Shown here: positions 53,808 to 62,596 of the stretch, one piece after another
Numbering within the stretch: position 1 is the first letter of the stretch
Layout of the letters: the number at the start of each line of letters is the position of its first letter
Assembly (NCBI RefSeq): GCF_014648435.1
Contig: NZ_BMRC01000005.1
Coordinates: forward strand, 291,003-355,002
Reading direction: 5' to 3'
Source of the DNA: Nonomuraea spiralis
Lineage (GTDB): Bacteria > Actinomycetota > Actinomycetes > Streptosporangiales > Streptosporangiaceae
DNA: 64,000 nt
Program-made: the position numbers and the translations under genes
The notes under the pieces: model-generated
What the model saw: only the letters and a program-made list of their open reading frames with translations
Database searches by the model: none
What the model was told of the DNA's origin: nothing

Positions 53808-53887
53808 GATCGCTTGTGCCTCCGCATCGGTCTTTATCTGGACAACCCCGGCGACTGCCCGCCTCGAAGGTGGTCGTCTTCAGGGCT

Positions 53888-54478
53888 TCAGCCTGCGGCT
53901 TCCTCCATCAGTTTCTGGAAGGCCGGCGTGGCCAGCAGTTCGGCGTTGGCCGGGTTGTCCAGCGCCGCCCGGAACTCGGGGGTGTCCAGCACCGCCTGGA
54001 ATGCCTCGTTCACGCGTTGGTCCTTCCAGATCCGCTGAACGGTCAGATCGGGATAGGAGCTGACGAAGACCCCCGCAGGCGCCTGCCGGGCGAGGAACCA
54101 GTCCTTCACCCCCGGATCGGCGACGCCAGGAAACCCTTCGGTATGCGAGAAGACCTTGTCGAAGCGGGCCCCGACTGCCGTCTTGCCGAAGTCGTCGATG
54201 TAGGTGTCCCAGGAACCGTCGAAGACGCTCGCGAACATGTGCCGGGTGTCGTTGTCGAATATCACGTGGCGTGCGTCGTGCAGGGTGCCGATCTGGCGCA
54301 GCGCCGCACGGGCTTCCACGTCGGCCGACCCTTCGGCGAGCTCGGCGAGATCCGCACGCAGCGCGTCCGCGTGGCCCGGCTTGATCTTGGAAAAGACGGT
54401 GAACTCGCTGCACACCCCATCCCTCCTGCCCGGGCGCTCGGGCTGAGCTGATGAGGTTGAGCCTGACACTCCAGCCAT
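53888..54478 (-). CDS. Unknown protein upstream of the DyP peroxidase
   Basis: 196 residues, soluble, no signal. FTVFSKIKPGHADALRADLA and DGSWDTYIDDFGKTAVGARF suggest a ferredoxin-like dimeric alpha/beta barrel, the fold also found in DyP and EthD proteins, but no firm family match. ATG 54478 with GGAGAGG upstream. Gene order suggests it supports or is co-used with the peroxidase. Confidence 0.75.
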   Translation of the reverse strand: MAGVSGSTSSAQPERPGRRDGVCSEFTVFSKIKPGHADALRADLAELAEGSADVEARAALRQIGTLHDARHVIFDNDTRHMFASVFDGSWDTYIDDFGKTAVGARFDKVFSHTEGFPGVADPGVKDWFLARQAPAGVFVSSYPDLTVQRIWKDQRVNEAFQAVLDTPEFRAALDNPANAELLATPAFQKLMEEAAG

Positions 54479-54595
54479 GATGAGCCTCTCCTGCTACGGA
54501 TCCATACCAGGGGCACCAGACGCTCACGAATGAGGCGCCGTCACCCTGACCTCCTATTTTTGACCGCGTCGTGCCAGCCACGCGGAAAACGCTGG

Positions 54596-54997
54596 TCAAG
54601 CAGCGGGAGCCGATCCGTACCGATTCCGGGGGCCATGAGCGGCACCCTGACACGCGACACCACGCTCATCCCTCGGGGTGATCCGGGCTCGTCGGGGCCG
54701 CAGATGGGCGGGAGGCCGCGGGGCGGGGACGTCGCCGTCAGCGGTCTTGCGGACTCCGGCGTTCTGGGCCTCGACCGGGACGAGATCCGTTGGGGTGGTC
54801 TGGAAGATGTCGCAGAGCGCGGCCAGGAGCTGCAGGGACAGCCGTTCGGGGGTTCCGGTGACGAGCCGGTGGACCTGGGAGGCCGACAGCTTGATTCCGC
54901 GTCCGGAGAGCAGCGGGACCAGCCCGGTCGTGGCGAACATGCCGTGGGCGGCCATGATCTCCCGCAGCCGCCAAGAGTAGGTGACCTTGCGCTTCAC
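54596..54997 (-). CDS. XRE-type helix-turn-helix regulator of an integrase module
   Basis: 133 residues. YSWRLREIMAAHGMFATTGL and GIKLSASQVHRLVTG are the Cro/C1-type DNA-binding domain commonly found directly after actinobacterial tyrosine integrases. Its start overlaps the integrase remnant's stop by four bases (TGA/GTG or ATG type), preserving the original operon. The C-terminal 55 residues are low-complexity Arg/Pro/Ala. Confidence 0.75.
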   Translation of the reverse strand: MKRKVTYSWRLREIMAAHGMFATTGLVPLLSGRGIKLSASQVHRLVTGTPERLSLQLLAALCDIFQTTPTDLVPVEAQNAGVRKTADGDVPAPRPPAHLRPRRARITPRDERGVACQGAAHGPRNRYGSAPAA

Positions 54998-55700
54998 GAC
55001 GGGCCGTCCTTCGCGGCGACGGCGGCCAGCGCCACCGTGGTGTCCAAGGCTCGTCTCAGGGTGCGGGTGCGGAAGTCGGAGGACACGCAGGTGTAGATCG
55101 CCGTCGTCGAGGCGTGCTCGTGGCCGACCTGCTCCTGGACGAACCGGGGATCCCAGCCGTCCTCGATCAGGTGCGTGACGTACGACCTTCGCAGACTATG
55201 GAAGTCCAAGGCGGGAGCGAGGACGAGCGCGTTCCGGTAGGCGACGAACCGGGAGTTGAGGCGCTGGCAGCCGACGCGCAGGCCGCGCTCGGACGGCCAG
55301 GCCGCCGGATTGCCCTCGCGCGGATCCGGGCGACCTGCTCATCGGCGTGATCGAAGAACGCCTCCAGCTCCGGCCGGGTGAACGCCCGCTTGCCCGGGTC
55401 GCTGTCGTTGTCCTGGACGTGGACGGCGGTGTTCCATTCGTGCGCGACCTGGATCGGGGGTTGGCGAACCTGGCCTCGCGCTGCTGCGCCCACTCGTGTG
55501 CCGGATCGGTGGCATAGGCGCAGAACGCGCTGATGGCCTGCTCAGCTGTCCCACGCACGGGCGCCGCCTCGAAACCGAGCGGGCGTTCTGGCTCGCCGAG
55601 GCGCTGGGGGAGCCTGCGCCGGACCGTGCGGCGCCCGAGCACATCTTGGTTACGGACCGGCTCACGTTCCAGGGCCTGACATCCGGCACGGTCAGCCTGC
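54994..55700 (-). pseudogene. Tyrosine integrase, frameshifted
   Basis: The C-terminal catalytic part is intact in one frame from 55209 (FHSLRRSYVTHLIEDGW, VQEQVGHEHASTTAIYTCVS: HxxR, H and Tyr). Upstream the homology jumps frames: RAFTRPELEAFFDHADEQVA near 55350, then QAISAFCAYATDPAHEWAQQ near 55520. At least two frameshifts and a lost N-terminus make it dead. It forms a module with the XRE gene. Confidence 0.75.
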
Positions 55701-56340
55701 CCCGCCGATCCGTGCACGTCGGCGTCTGGCTCCGGTTGCTGCGCACTCTGCTGGACGAGGTCAGCCTGTCCACCTCACAAGTCCGCCGACACTCGGCCGC
55801 CGCCCTTGAACAGATCTGGGTCACCGCCGGCTGGCCGCCTCGGGCCGGAATCACGGTATGGCGCCCGTACGAGACCTTCGACACCATGCGTCAGGAAGCG
55901 CTGCTGGAAGCCGCCGCGACCGCGCTGGACCTCATCCGGACCGGGAAGATCGCCGCGCGCGGTAGCCTCGGCCCGCTGCTGACCGTCCAGCCGTACCAGC
56001 CCGTCTACGAGGGCGACCGGCCCGGCACGGCGGAGCAGGCGCGCACGGCAGGGCGAGAGGCCATGCATCAGTCGTGGGCCGAAGCCCAGCAGGAGGTGAA
56101 GGAATGGTTCGACACCGCACGCAGCGACGCGGCCGCCGAGCGCCAGATCTTCGGCATCTTCACCTGTTTCCCCCGGACGCGGGAGGCCTACGACCGGGAA
56201 CGCGACTTCATGATCGGCCAGGGCATCCCCGCCTCATTCTTTCCCGATCCCGAGCAGGGCCGTTTCGCCTCCCCCGGAGGTGTCCGTAAGGGGAACCTCT
56301 ATCGGACAGCGCTGAGCCGGGCGATCAATCCGCCAGAAGT
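55530..56340 (+). pseudogene. TniQ-family protein fragment
   Basis: LLSCPTHGRRLETERAFWLA retains the second half of the TniQ zinc region, followed by the conserved stretch HSAAALEQIWVTAGWPPRAG and ending near RTALSRAINPPEVGLT. The first CxxC half and start are missing. The frame continues past 56340 only as antisense of the protease gene. A transposon-targeting remnant joined to the integrase remnant. Confidence 0.65.
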
Positions 56341-56345
56341 CGGCC

Positions 56346-57827
56346 TCACGCTTTGGGCGGTTTCCATTTCTGACCGCCGTATCTGGCGAGGGCCTGGGTC
56401 AGCTCGGCTCGCTGCTGCGCCAGCATCGGTCCGAGAACGCAGATGGGGAACTGGTTCCCTCGCCCTGCGACTGAGCCTGGCCAGGGATAGGGCCAGCCCG
56501 CTGGGTACATGTCCACGCCGGGACCGTACTTGGTCCGGATGTGGATCCCGGTGTACAGATACCTGGCCGTACCCCTGAGCTCCTCGACGTTGCCGCCTTG
56601 GGGCCGGATCGCCTCGATGGTGACGCGCTGGATTTGATCCCAGGCGAACTCGCGCCGTCCCGTGACGCTGGTGGTCGCCATGTAGTGCGGTCCAACGTAC
56701 AGCCCCCAGCCCGCCCTGTTTTTGAGCAGATGCTCGCTGTAGGCACGGCCAATCGTCGAAATCGAAGTGCTGACGGCAAATAGGGCTCCGAGCACTCCGA
56801 CCATGAGAGGAACAAACCCCGGAGGCATCTCCTCACCGGGCAGTTTCTCGAGGCGAAGCCCCGGCATCAGGGAAAAGCCGATGACCGACGCCAGCGCCCC
56901 GATCGCCGTCAAGGTCGCCAGCCCTTTCCAGCCCCGTTTGCCCAGCATGGTGGCGTAGGTGGACAAGGGTTCCTTGCCGGTCCAGGACATGTCGAACGGA
57001 CCGTTGGTTTCGGTTCGTCCCTGCATCGCGGCCGCCGGTTCTGCGGCCGGCAGCGAATCGATTTCGGGGCCAGGTCCTTCGGCCTCTGCCTTGTGCGCGC
57101 TGTTCGGGGTGGTGGTTGCGGGCGTCTCGTGTGGCGGTGTGGATGTGATGTCGACCGGCTCAGGGGGGCCATCACCGTAACGTTGAAGGAGTGTGGCGAA
57201 TGCGGGGTTGCCGGTGAAGGTCCGGGCCGGGCAGGCGTGCAGGCGGCGGTTCGCGAACGCGTGGTCATCGTGGATGACGACGCCGACGAGATGGTCTTGG
57301 CAGAAGACCGCGCTGCCGGAAGCTCCGGACCAGGCCTGCTCGCCATCTGCCCGCATGTCCGGTGCAGACTCCTGGTCCAGGACATAGAGGTCCTGGGCGC
57401 CGACGCCGCCGGCCTGAGGAGGGAGTTTCCCTCTCAGATGCTCCACCTTGTGCTGCCCGTCCTTGAAGGTCGCCGAAGGGTAGGCAAGACCTTGATAGGG
57501 CAGCGGGGTGTTGCCGACGGGGCGGCCCCAGCGGATTGTTCCGGGCACGTCGACCTCGTTGTCCAGCAGCAGCAAGGCAACATCGCGTTCTTCCGGGTCT
57601 GTCCAGCGCACCGATGCCAGGCAGCGGTGTACGTCGGCGTCGTGGGGGTGCCCCACACGCACGACGATCTGGGCCCATGGGGTGCCCTTGCTCGCCTCGA
57701 CGACGTGCCGGGCCGTCAGCACCAGGCGACGCCCGATCAGATAACCGGTACCGACGCGGAGGAACCTCGTGGCGTCACCTCCACGGATCAGAGCCAGTCT
57801 TCGGCGGTCCAACTCAGCCCTCGTCAT
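56346..57827 (-). CDS. Membrane trypsin-like serine protease of a trypco2 system
   Basis: 493 residues. The N-terminal trypsin-like domain has H41 in LTARHVV, D82 in ERDVALL and S170 in WSGASGSAVF, so the triad is complete. A Pro/Thr/Glu linker (about 230-285) leads to two hydrophobic helices at about 300-325 and 337-357, then a C-terminal domain of about 135 residues with unknown fold. No signal peptide, so the protease faces the cytoplasm. Its start lies inside the trypco2 gene (14-base overlap), so the two are coupled. Trypsin/trypco2 pairs are described as predicted conflict systems (family knowledge); activation and target are unknown. Confidence 0.85.
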   Translation of the reverse strand: MTRAELDRRRLALIRGGDATRFLRVGTGYLIGRRLVLTARHVVEASKGTPWAQIVVRVGHPHDADVHRCLASVRWTDPEERDVALLLLDNEVDVPGTIRWGRPVGNTPLPYQGLAYPSATFKDGQHKVEHLRGKLPPQAGGVGAQDLYVLDQESAPDMRADGEQAWSGASGSAVFCQDHLVGVVIHDDHAFANRRLHACPARTFTGNPAFATLLQRYGDGPPEPVDITSTPPHETPATTTPNSAHKAEAEGPGPEIDSLPAAEPAAAMQGRTETNGPFDMSWTGKEPLSTYATMLGKRGWKGLATLTAIGALASVIGFSLMPGLRLEKLPGEEMPPGFVPLMVGVLGALFAVSTSISTIGRAYSEHLLKNRAGWGLYVGPHYMATTSVTGRREFAWDQIQRVTIEAIRPQGGNVEELRGTARYLYTGIHIRTKYGPGVDMYPAGWPYPWPGSVAGRGNQFPICVLGPMLAQQRAELTQALARYGGQKWKPPKA

Positions 57828-58137
57828 CCCAGGAGCCGGACTGCCGACGGCCGATTTCGGGGCTGTCTCCGCCCATGGCCCGGTCCTTGACCTTCAGTTT
57901 CAGGGTCAGCTTGTGCCCGTGGACCGAGGAGTGCGACCCGCCCCCGCCCACGGTCGCCACCCCGAACTGAAGCTTCCCCTCCCCCTTCACGTCATTGCGC
58001 AGTTCCAGCAGCAACTCCAGTTCGGCTTCCTCGATCTGAAAGGCGAATTGCTGCTGGGCCCCCTGCGCCTGGGCCTGGTAGAGCTCTTGCCGCAGTTCCT
58101 CGATCGCTGCGGCCAGCCCGATCGTCGCCATAGCCAT
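57814..58137 (-). CDS. Trypco2-domain protein (trypsin-co-occurring domain 2)
   Basis: 107 residues. IGLAAAIEELRQELYQAQAQ, then FQIEEAELELLLELRN and VHGHKLTLKLKVK: the helix-plus-beta pattern of the trypco2 family, which travels with trypsin-like proteases. Expected to regulate or recruit the protease. The C-terminal 15 residues (PEIGRRQSGSWDDEG) overlap the protease start. Confidence 0.8.
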   Translation of the reverse strand: MAMATIGLAAAIEELRQELYQAQAQGAQQQFAFQIEEAELELLLELRNDVKGEGKLQFGVATVGGGGSHSSVHGHKLTLKLKVKDRAMGGDSPEIGRRQSGSWDDEG

Positions 58138-58239
58138 TCCTCCCCGTCGACCATGAGATTCAGAAACGAGTGGTACCAGTCCCCGGTGGGCGAGTGCACG
58201 CGACTTCGGAAAAATGACATCTGGCGCAACACGACGAGA

Positions 58240-59049
58240 GCAGGGCGGGGGCCTGGGCCGTCATCGAGATCCTCCGGCACTCCGGGATCCGCGTGGAGGA
58301 GCTCCTGGAGCTCACCCATCTGGCGCTGGTCCCATACTCCCTCCCTGACACCGGCGAGATCATCCCGCTGCTGCAGATCGTCCCCTCCAAGACCAACCAG
58401 GAGAGGCTCCTGCTCGTTCCGCCCGAACTCGCCGGCGTCCTCGCCGAGATCATCACCCGACTTCGAGGCGAGGGCGGCCAGATCCCGCTGGTCAGTCGCT
58501 ACGACCCCTATGAGCGGGTCACCGGGCCGCCGCTGCCGCACCTGCTCCAACGGCGCCGGGGCTGGCGCCGCGAAACCTTCGCCACCGATGCCGTCACCGG
58601 AGGGTTGCCCGTGCACATCGCCGCCAAGATCCTCGGACACGAACACCTGGGAACCACCGAGCACTACCTCGCCGTGTTCCAAGACGATCTGATCCGCACC
58701 TATCAGGCGTTCCTGAGTCGCCACCCGGCCTGCGGAGGAATACCGCGAGCCGACCGAGGAGGAATGGACCTCATTCCAGGAACACTTCCTGCTCCGGCGT
58801 GTCGAGCTCGGCACCTGCGGCCGCCCCTACCAGGCCCCTTGCCAGCACGAATTCGCTTGTGTCCGATGCCCCATGCTTCAGGTCGACCCCCGGCAACGCC
58901 CACGTCTGATCGAGATCATCGACAATCTCCGCGTCCGGATCACCGACGGCAAATCCTCCCCCGGGCGTCGGCCAGCAGGCAGGACATCGGAGGTCATCTG
59001 GGGTGTCGAGAAGGCGTCAGGCATGTGGGCTCTCGAGGAACGTGCCTGA
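58240..59049 (+). pseudogene. Large tyrosine integrase C-terminal remnant
   Basis: WAVIEILRHSGIRVEELLEL, then LLQIVPSKTNQERLLLVPPE and GLPVHIAAKILGHEHLGTTE with the Tyr of HYLAVFQDD. The HxxR block is missing between WRRE and TFATDAVTGG (internal deletion). Near 58735 the tail shifts frame to EEYREPTEEEWTSFQEHFLL and GTCGRPYQAPCQHEFACVRC, the usual zinc-like tail. Dead, adjacent to the 47-bp repeat. Confidence 0.75.
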
Positions 59050-59083
59050 CAGGTTATCTAGGGTTGTCAGGCACGTTCGTCAC
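59037..59083. repeat. 47-bp inverted-repeat-bearing element, copy 1
   Basis: AACGTGCCTGACA and TGTCAGGCACGTT form a 13-bp perfect stem around GGTTATCTAGGGT, followed by CGTCAC. A related copy lies at 63540-63587 in the same orientation. The position directly after an integrase remnant suggests an attachment site; a terminator for that gene is also possible. Confidence 0.65.
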
Positions 59084-59279
59084 CTGCGGAATCCTCTGCA
59101 AGCCCGCTTGGCGAACCTCCCCAGCGCTGTCAGCCGGGCAGCCAAGGGGGACGCCGCCCAGTTCCAGATGGCGCATTCATGTCGAGGCGGCCTCCCGCAC
59201 TCTGATCATTCGTCGCCGTCGGCCGTCTACTGGCAGAGCGTGTGCGGCGTCGTTGTCGTTGACGGCGCAGTGACGGCTT

Positions 59280-60629
59280 CTACCCATGACCGCGGTGGAC
59301 GCAGAAGAGCTGGTCTTCGGTGCCTTCGGGTTCGCGGTAGGAGACAATGGCGGGGCCTTGAGCGCTCAGATGGCCGGGCAGCCGGATGTCAGGGGTCCAG
59401 CTGGAGCCGTTGAAGCTGGTCCACCACAGGCTCTGGTCGCCGGAGCCGCGGTGCACGCAGTACAGCCTGTTGTTGAAGACGGCCAGGGCAGGGCCCTCCG
59501 CACTCCGGTGGGCGGGCAGCCGGGTGGCGGGGACCCAGCCCGTGTCCCTGAACTGGGTCCACCACAGGTGCTGGTCGTTGCCGCCGCCGCGGAACACGCA
59601 ATACAGCACGCCGCCGTAGACGGCCAGAGCGGGGTTGGAGGCCGTGAAGTGGCTGCCGAACGGCTGGTCGTCGCTCCAGCGGGAGCCGTCGAAGCTGGTC
59701 CACCACATCTGATCGCTGTTGGCGTCCCGGTAAGCGCAGTACAGCCTGTTGTTGAAGGTCGCCAGGGCCGGGCCTCGGCTGGACGCTCCCCTCATGGGGG
59801 TGTCAGGGCTCCAGCGGTTGCCGTCGAAGCGAGTCCACCACAGGCCCCTGTCGTTGCCACCGCCGCGATGCACGCAGTACAGGAAGTTGTTGTAAACGGC
59901 CAGGGCGGGGCCGTCGGCGCTCCGGTGGTTGGGGAAGGCGACATTGTCGCTCCAGCCCTCGTTGTTGCCGGGGTCGTAGGCGGTCCACCAGAGGTTTTCG
60001 TCCCGGTCCCCGCGGTGCACCGCGTACAGCCGGCCGCGGAACTCCGCCAGCGCCGGATTGGACCTGGACAGGTGTCCGGGGAACCTCTCGTTGTCACTCC
60101 ATCTGTGGGAGGTGTCCATGGCCGTCCACCACAGCGAGGTGTCCTGCCTGGGGGCCAGAGAGATGGGCAGGAGCATCCCCGGGGCGAACCAGGGCGACAC
60201 CAGCCGACAACCGTGGTGCCTGCCGATGGCCTGGATGATAAGAGAACGGATCTGGAAGGAGAGCTCGACCAACCGGCCGATCGGCCTGGGGAGGAAGCGG
60301 CTGGCGATATCCCCTACCAGCTCCGAGATCTCGGCGGCGGCTGCGGCGGCTGCAGCGTTGAGGACGATCTCAAAGCCCCACCATCTCGGGTTGACGTACA
60401 CCTGCATACCGTTGGCGTTCAGCTCCATCTCGATCTGGCGAGCCCGATCCTGGTCGGCGTGCGGGAGCTTGGCGGTCTGCTCCTCGAATTCCCTGCGGGC
60501 CTTGTCCAGATACTCCCGGGAGATCCGCTGCGCCTCCTCGTCGGAGACGGAGTACGAAATGGCCTGCCCAGCGGCGAGGGCGTCGGCCTCGGCTCTGGCT
60601 GGATCTTGGCTGGTGCTTTCCTCGGGCAT
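59280..60629 (-). CDS. PLL-like beta-propeller lectin with helical N-terminus
   Basis: 449 residues. From about 175 there are six blades of 45-50 residues with consensus LWWTxFDGxxWS, then GPALAVFNNRLYCVHRGGG, as in PLL/PHL-type sugar-binding propellers. The N-terminal 170 residues are helical, with a charged coiled coil, an Ala-rich stretch and a segment RWWGFEIVLNAAAAAAAAEI that could touch membranes. No signal peptide. Blades are nearly identical in pattern, so multivalent binding is likely; ligand unknown. Confidence 0.8.
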   Translation of the reverse strand: MPEESTSQDPARAEADALAAGQAISYSVSDEEAQRISREYLDKARREFEEQTAKLPHADQDRARQIEMELNANGMQVYVNPRWWGFEIVLNAAAAAAAAEISELVGDIASRFLPRPIGRLVELSFQIRSLIIQAIGRHHGCRLVSPWFAPGMLLPISLAPRQDTSLWWTAMDTSHRWSDNERFPGHLSRSNPALAEFRGRLYAVHRGDRDENLWWTAYDPGNNEGWSDNVAFPNHRSADGPALAVYNNFLYCVHRGGGNDRGLWWTRFDGNRWSPDTPMRGASSRGPALATFNNRLYCAYRDANSDQMWWTSFDGSRWSDDQPFGSHFTASNPALAVYGGVLYCVFRGGGNDQHLWWTQFRDTGWVPATRLPAHRSAEGPALAVFNNRLYCVHRGSGDQSLWWTSFNGSSWTPDIRLPGHLSAQGPAIVSYREPEGTEDQLFCVHRGHG

Positions 60630-60960
60630 GCGGTCACGTCCCGTTCCGTTGGAGGATCCGCCGCGCAGCTCGTCAGCGGCCCTGAGTATCCGCCCGTACC
60701 GCACCGCTGACAACAGCGTGCCCGTGGTCGTTTGCGGCCACAGGAACGCTGGACCGTCTCGGGCCGGTTGGACGTGTGGTCGCAGGCCCCTGGCAGGACC
60801 TCCGCCCTCCGGTCCGGCACCAGTGGCACCCCTCGAAGCGACATGCATTCCGGGCCAGGGACATGCCTTACGTGCCCGACAAGATCATATCGCTCTGACC
60901 TGCGATAAGAGGTCAAGAATCCAAGATAATCACCGTTATCTAGTGTTCGGCCGAACCGTC
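60630..60960. other. Gap upstream of the propeller lectin
   Basis: 330 bases with no supported gene; it should contain the lectin promoter. The AT-richer stretch near 60905-60950 (AAGAATCCAAGATAATCACC) stands out from the surrounding GC-rich DNA. Confidence 0.4.
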
Positions 60961-60992
60961 AGAGGGCGGATCGCGAGGCGATGACCCTTTGA
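60961..60992. repeat. Exact 32-bp direct repeat, copy 1
   Basis: The 32 bases beginning AGAGGGCGGATCGCGAGGCG and ending ATGACCCTTTGA recur without mismatch at 62081-62112 in the same orientation; flanking bases differ. The copies bracket the DUF6573 remnant and the ricin-type lectin. Confidence 0.95.
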
Positions 60993-61052
60993 CAGAGCCT
61001 TCTGCTCGCCTGGCCGTCTTCACGCTGGATGTCCCGGCCATCCTCATTTTGG

Positions 61053-61433
61053 GTGACCGTTAACCGTGCTGACGCAATCGAGGACGGCGCGTTGGTAGAG
61101 GTCCCCCGCGCACTGCCGCGCGAAGCAGGGTTCCTTGCGCCCATGGCGCTCACCCGCGCGGCCTGGGAGGACTGCGTGGCCTAGGACGAGGCAGACAATA
61201 GCCGCAAGGGCATCGCCAACGATTCGACAGGCCGCCTGTGGGACGTGCTCCACATGGCCCGCTGGGCCGCCACGAGAGGGTCGGGCGGGCGGCTGGTTTC
61301 GTTTGCCCTCCTCCGAGTTCGAGCAGCCGGTGCGGATGTGCTGGCGGACTGCTGCAGGTACCGGGACATGGCCATGCGAGGGCGGAGCGCGCTGCCGCCG
61401 TGCGAGGGCGCGGCGGAGGTGACCCGACCCTAG
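61053..61433 (+). pseudogene. DUF6573-like mobile-element gene, broken by a TAG
   Basis: From a GTG the frame reads VTVNRADAIEDGALVEVPRA, EAGFLAPMALTRAAWEDCVA, then TAG (61182-61184) where a Trp is expected, then DEADNSRKGIANDSTGRLWD and VLHMARWAA. This is the pattern of DUF6573 proteins of actinobacterial plasmids and phages (recalled). One nonsense mutation kills it; the last 30 residues are divergent. Confidence 0.55.
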
Positions 61434-61548
61434 CGGAACCCTGTCCGCAAGTGGCCGCAACCAAAGGGTGATTTCTCGCACGTAATCGTCTCTTATGGAG
61501 ACGAGACGGCACACCGCTATCCCTCCCGCCCCAGTTCGAGAGGACCCC

Positions 61549-61977
61549 ATGACCATCCCCGCCCGCGCCACCCTGATCAACAAGAAGTCCGGCCTCGCCC
61601 TCGACGTCATCTACAACGCCATGAACGATGGCGCCTGGGTGATCCAGTGGACCCCCACCGGCAGGACCAACCAGATCTTCCGCCTCGAACCCGCCGACGG
61701 CGGATACAAGTTCATCGCCGAACACTCCGGCCAGGCCCTGGACATCGAATTCGCCTCCCAGAACTCTAACTTCGCGATGCAGTGGCCCATCAACGGCAGC
61801 CCCAGCCAGATCTGGTATCTCAAGGAGCACGTGGCCGGCGTCTACCGACTCATCGCCAAGCACTCCGGCAAGGTACTGGCGGTCGCCAACGCCTCCATGG
61901 AACCGGGTGAGCGCGTGGTCCAGGCCAACCCCGGCTCCGAGGAGAACGAACTGTGGCTGCTCAAGGCCGCCCCGTAG
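61549..61977 (+). CDS. Small ricin-type (beta-trefoil) lectin
   Basis: 142 residues. Three trefoil repeats are visible (KSGLALDVIYNAMNDG, HSGQALDIEFASQNSN, HSGKVLAVANASMEPG), each with the Q/N-x-W/F partner (TNQIFRL, PSQIWYL, ENELWLL). It is a stand-alone RicinB_lectin_2 protein without signal peptide. ATG 61549 with AGAGGA upstream; an ATG at 61495 is in frame but lacks conserved sequence. Bracketed by exact 32-bp repeats. Confidence 0.85.
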   Translation: MTIPARATLINKKSGLALDVIYNAMNDGAWVIQWTPTGRTNQIFRLEPADGGYKFIAEHSGQALDIEFASQNSNFAMQWPINGSPSQIWYLKEHVAGVYRLIAKHSGKVLAVANASMEPGERVVQANPGSEENELWLLKAAP

Positions 61978-62080
61978 CACCCGAAGGCGGCGCGGACGCC
62001 TGCTGAATCAGCGTGGCGCGGCCAAGCCAAGCGGCCAGGCCGAGCGGTTCCACGCGGCTGGCCGCTCCCTCAACGCTGTG

Positions 62081-62112
62081 AGAGGGCGGATCGCGAGGCG
62101 ATGACCCTTTGA
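62081..62112. repeat. Exact 32-bp direct repeat, copy 2
   Basis: Identical to 60961-60992 and in the same orientation; 1120 bases separate the two starts. Marks the right end of the lectin cassette. Confidence 0.95.
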
Positions 62113-62159
62113 TCACTTGCCCTGCGCGAGGAGCGCCGGTCGTAGGCCTCGGGGCCAAG

Positions 62160-62588
62160 CTAGGGACGCGGCTGGGTGAACAATCCGGGCTCGATCTCCA
62201 CGAGGATGCCCAGAGTGACCAGGCGTTTCAGCTTGGCGCGAGTGTTCTCGATGTTGTTGCGCACCAACGGCAGGTCCAGCGCCAGGCATAGATCACGCGC
62301 CCGGGTGGGCTGGCCAGTGTCGGCCATGAGCGTGAGGATCTGCTGGTAGGCAGGGTGGCCGGGAAACGCGGGAGCCGGTAGCGGGGGTGCCGGATCGGGC
62401 TCGGAGGCCAAGGCGAGCAGGGTCTTGCGCGTGATCCGCAGGTGGTCGAGGTCTTGGTCGAGTTCCCGTAGGCGGGCGGTCAGCTCCTCGATCTGGGCCC
62501 GTGCCTGCTCGATCTGGCCGGTCAGCGCCTGCTCGCGGGCGTCGATCCGATCCAGCAGCCAGGTGCCGGGATCGGGATGCCCGCGCAC
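62160..62588 (-). CDS. Coiled-coil plus winged-helix protein next to the IS transposase
   Basis: 142 residues. The N-terminal half is a long Glu/Arg/Leu coiled coil (QIEQARAQIEELTARLRELD); the C-terminal half looks like a winged helix (RDLCLALDLPLVRNNIENTR, KRLVTLGILVEIEPGLF). The GTG start is 8 bases after the transposase stop on the same strand. Could be an IS passenger or regulator; no named family recognised. Confidence 0.65.
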   Translation of the reverse strand: MRGHPDPGTWLLDRIDAREQALTGQIEQARAQIEELTARLRELDQDLDHLRITRKTLLALASEPDPAPPLPAPAFPGHPAYQQILTLMADTGQPTRARDLCLALDLPLVRNNIENTRAKLKRLVTLGILVEIEPGLFTQPRP

Positions 62589-62596
62589 GCCGAGCG

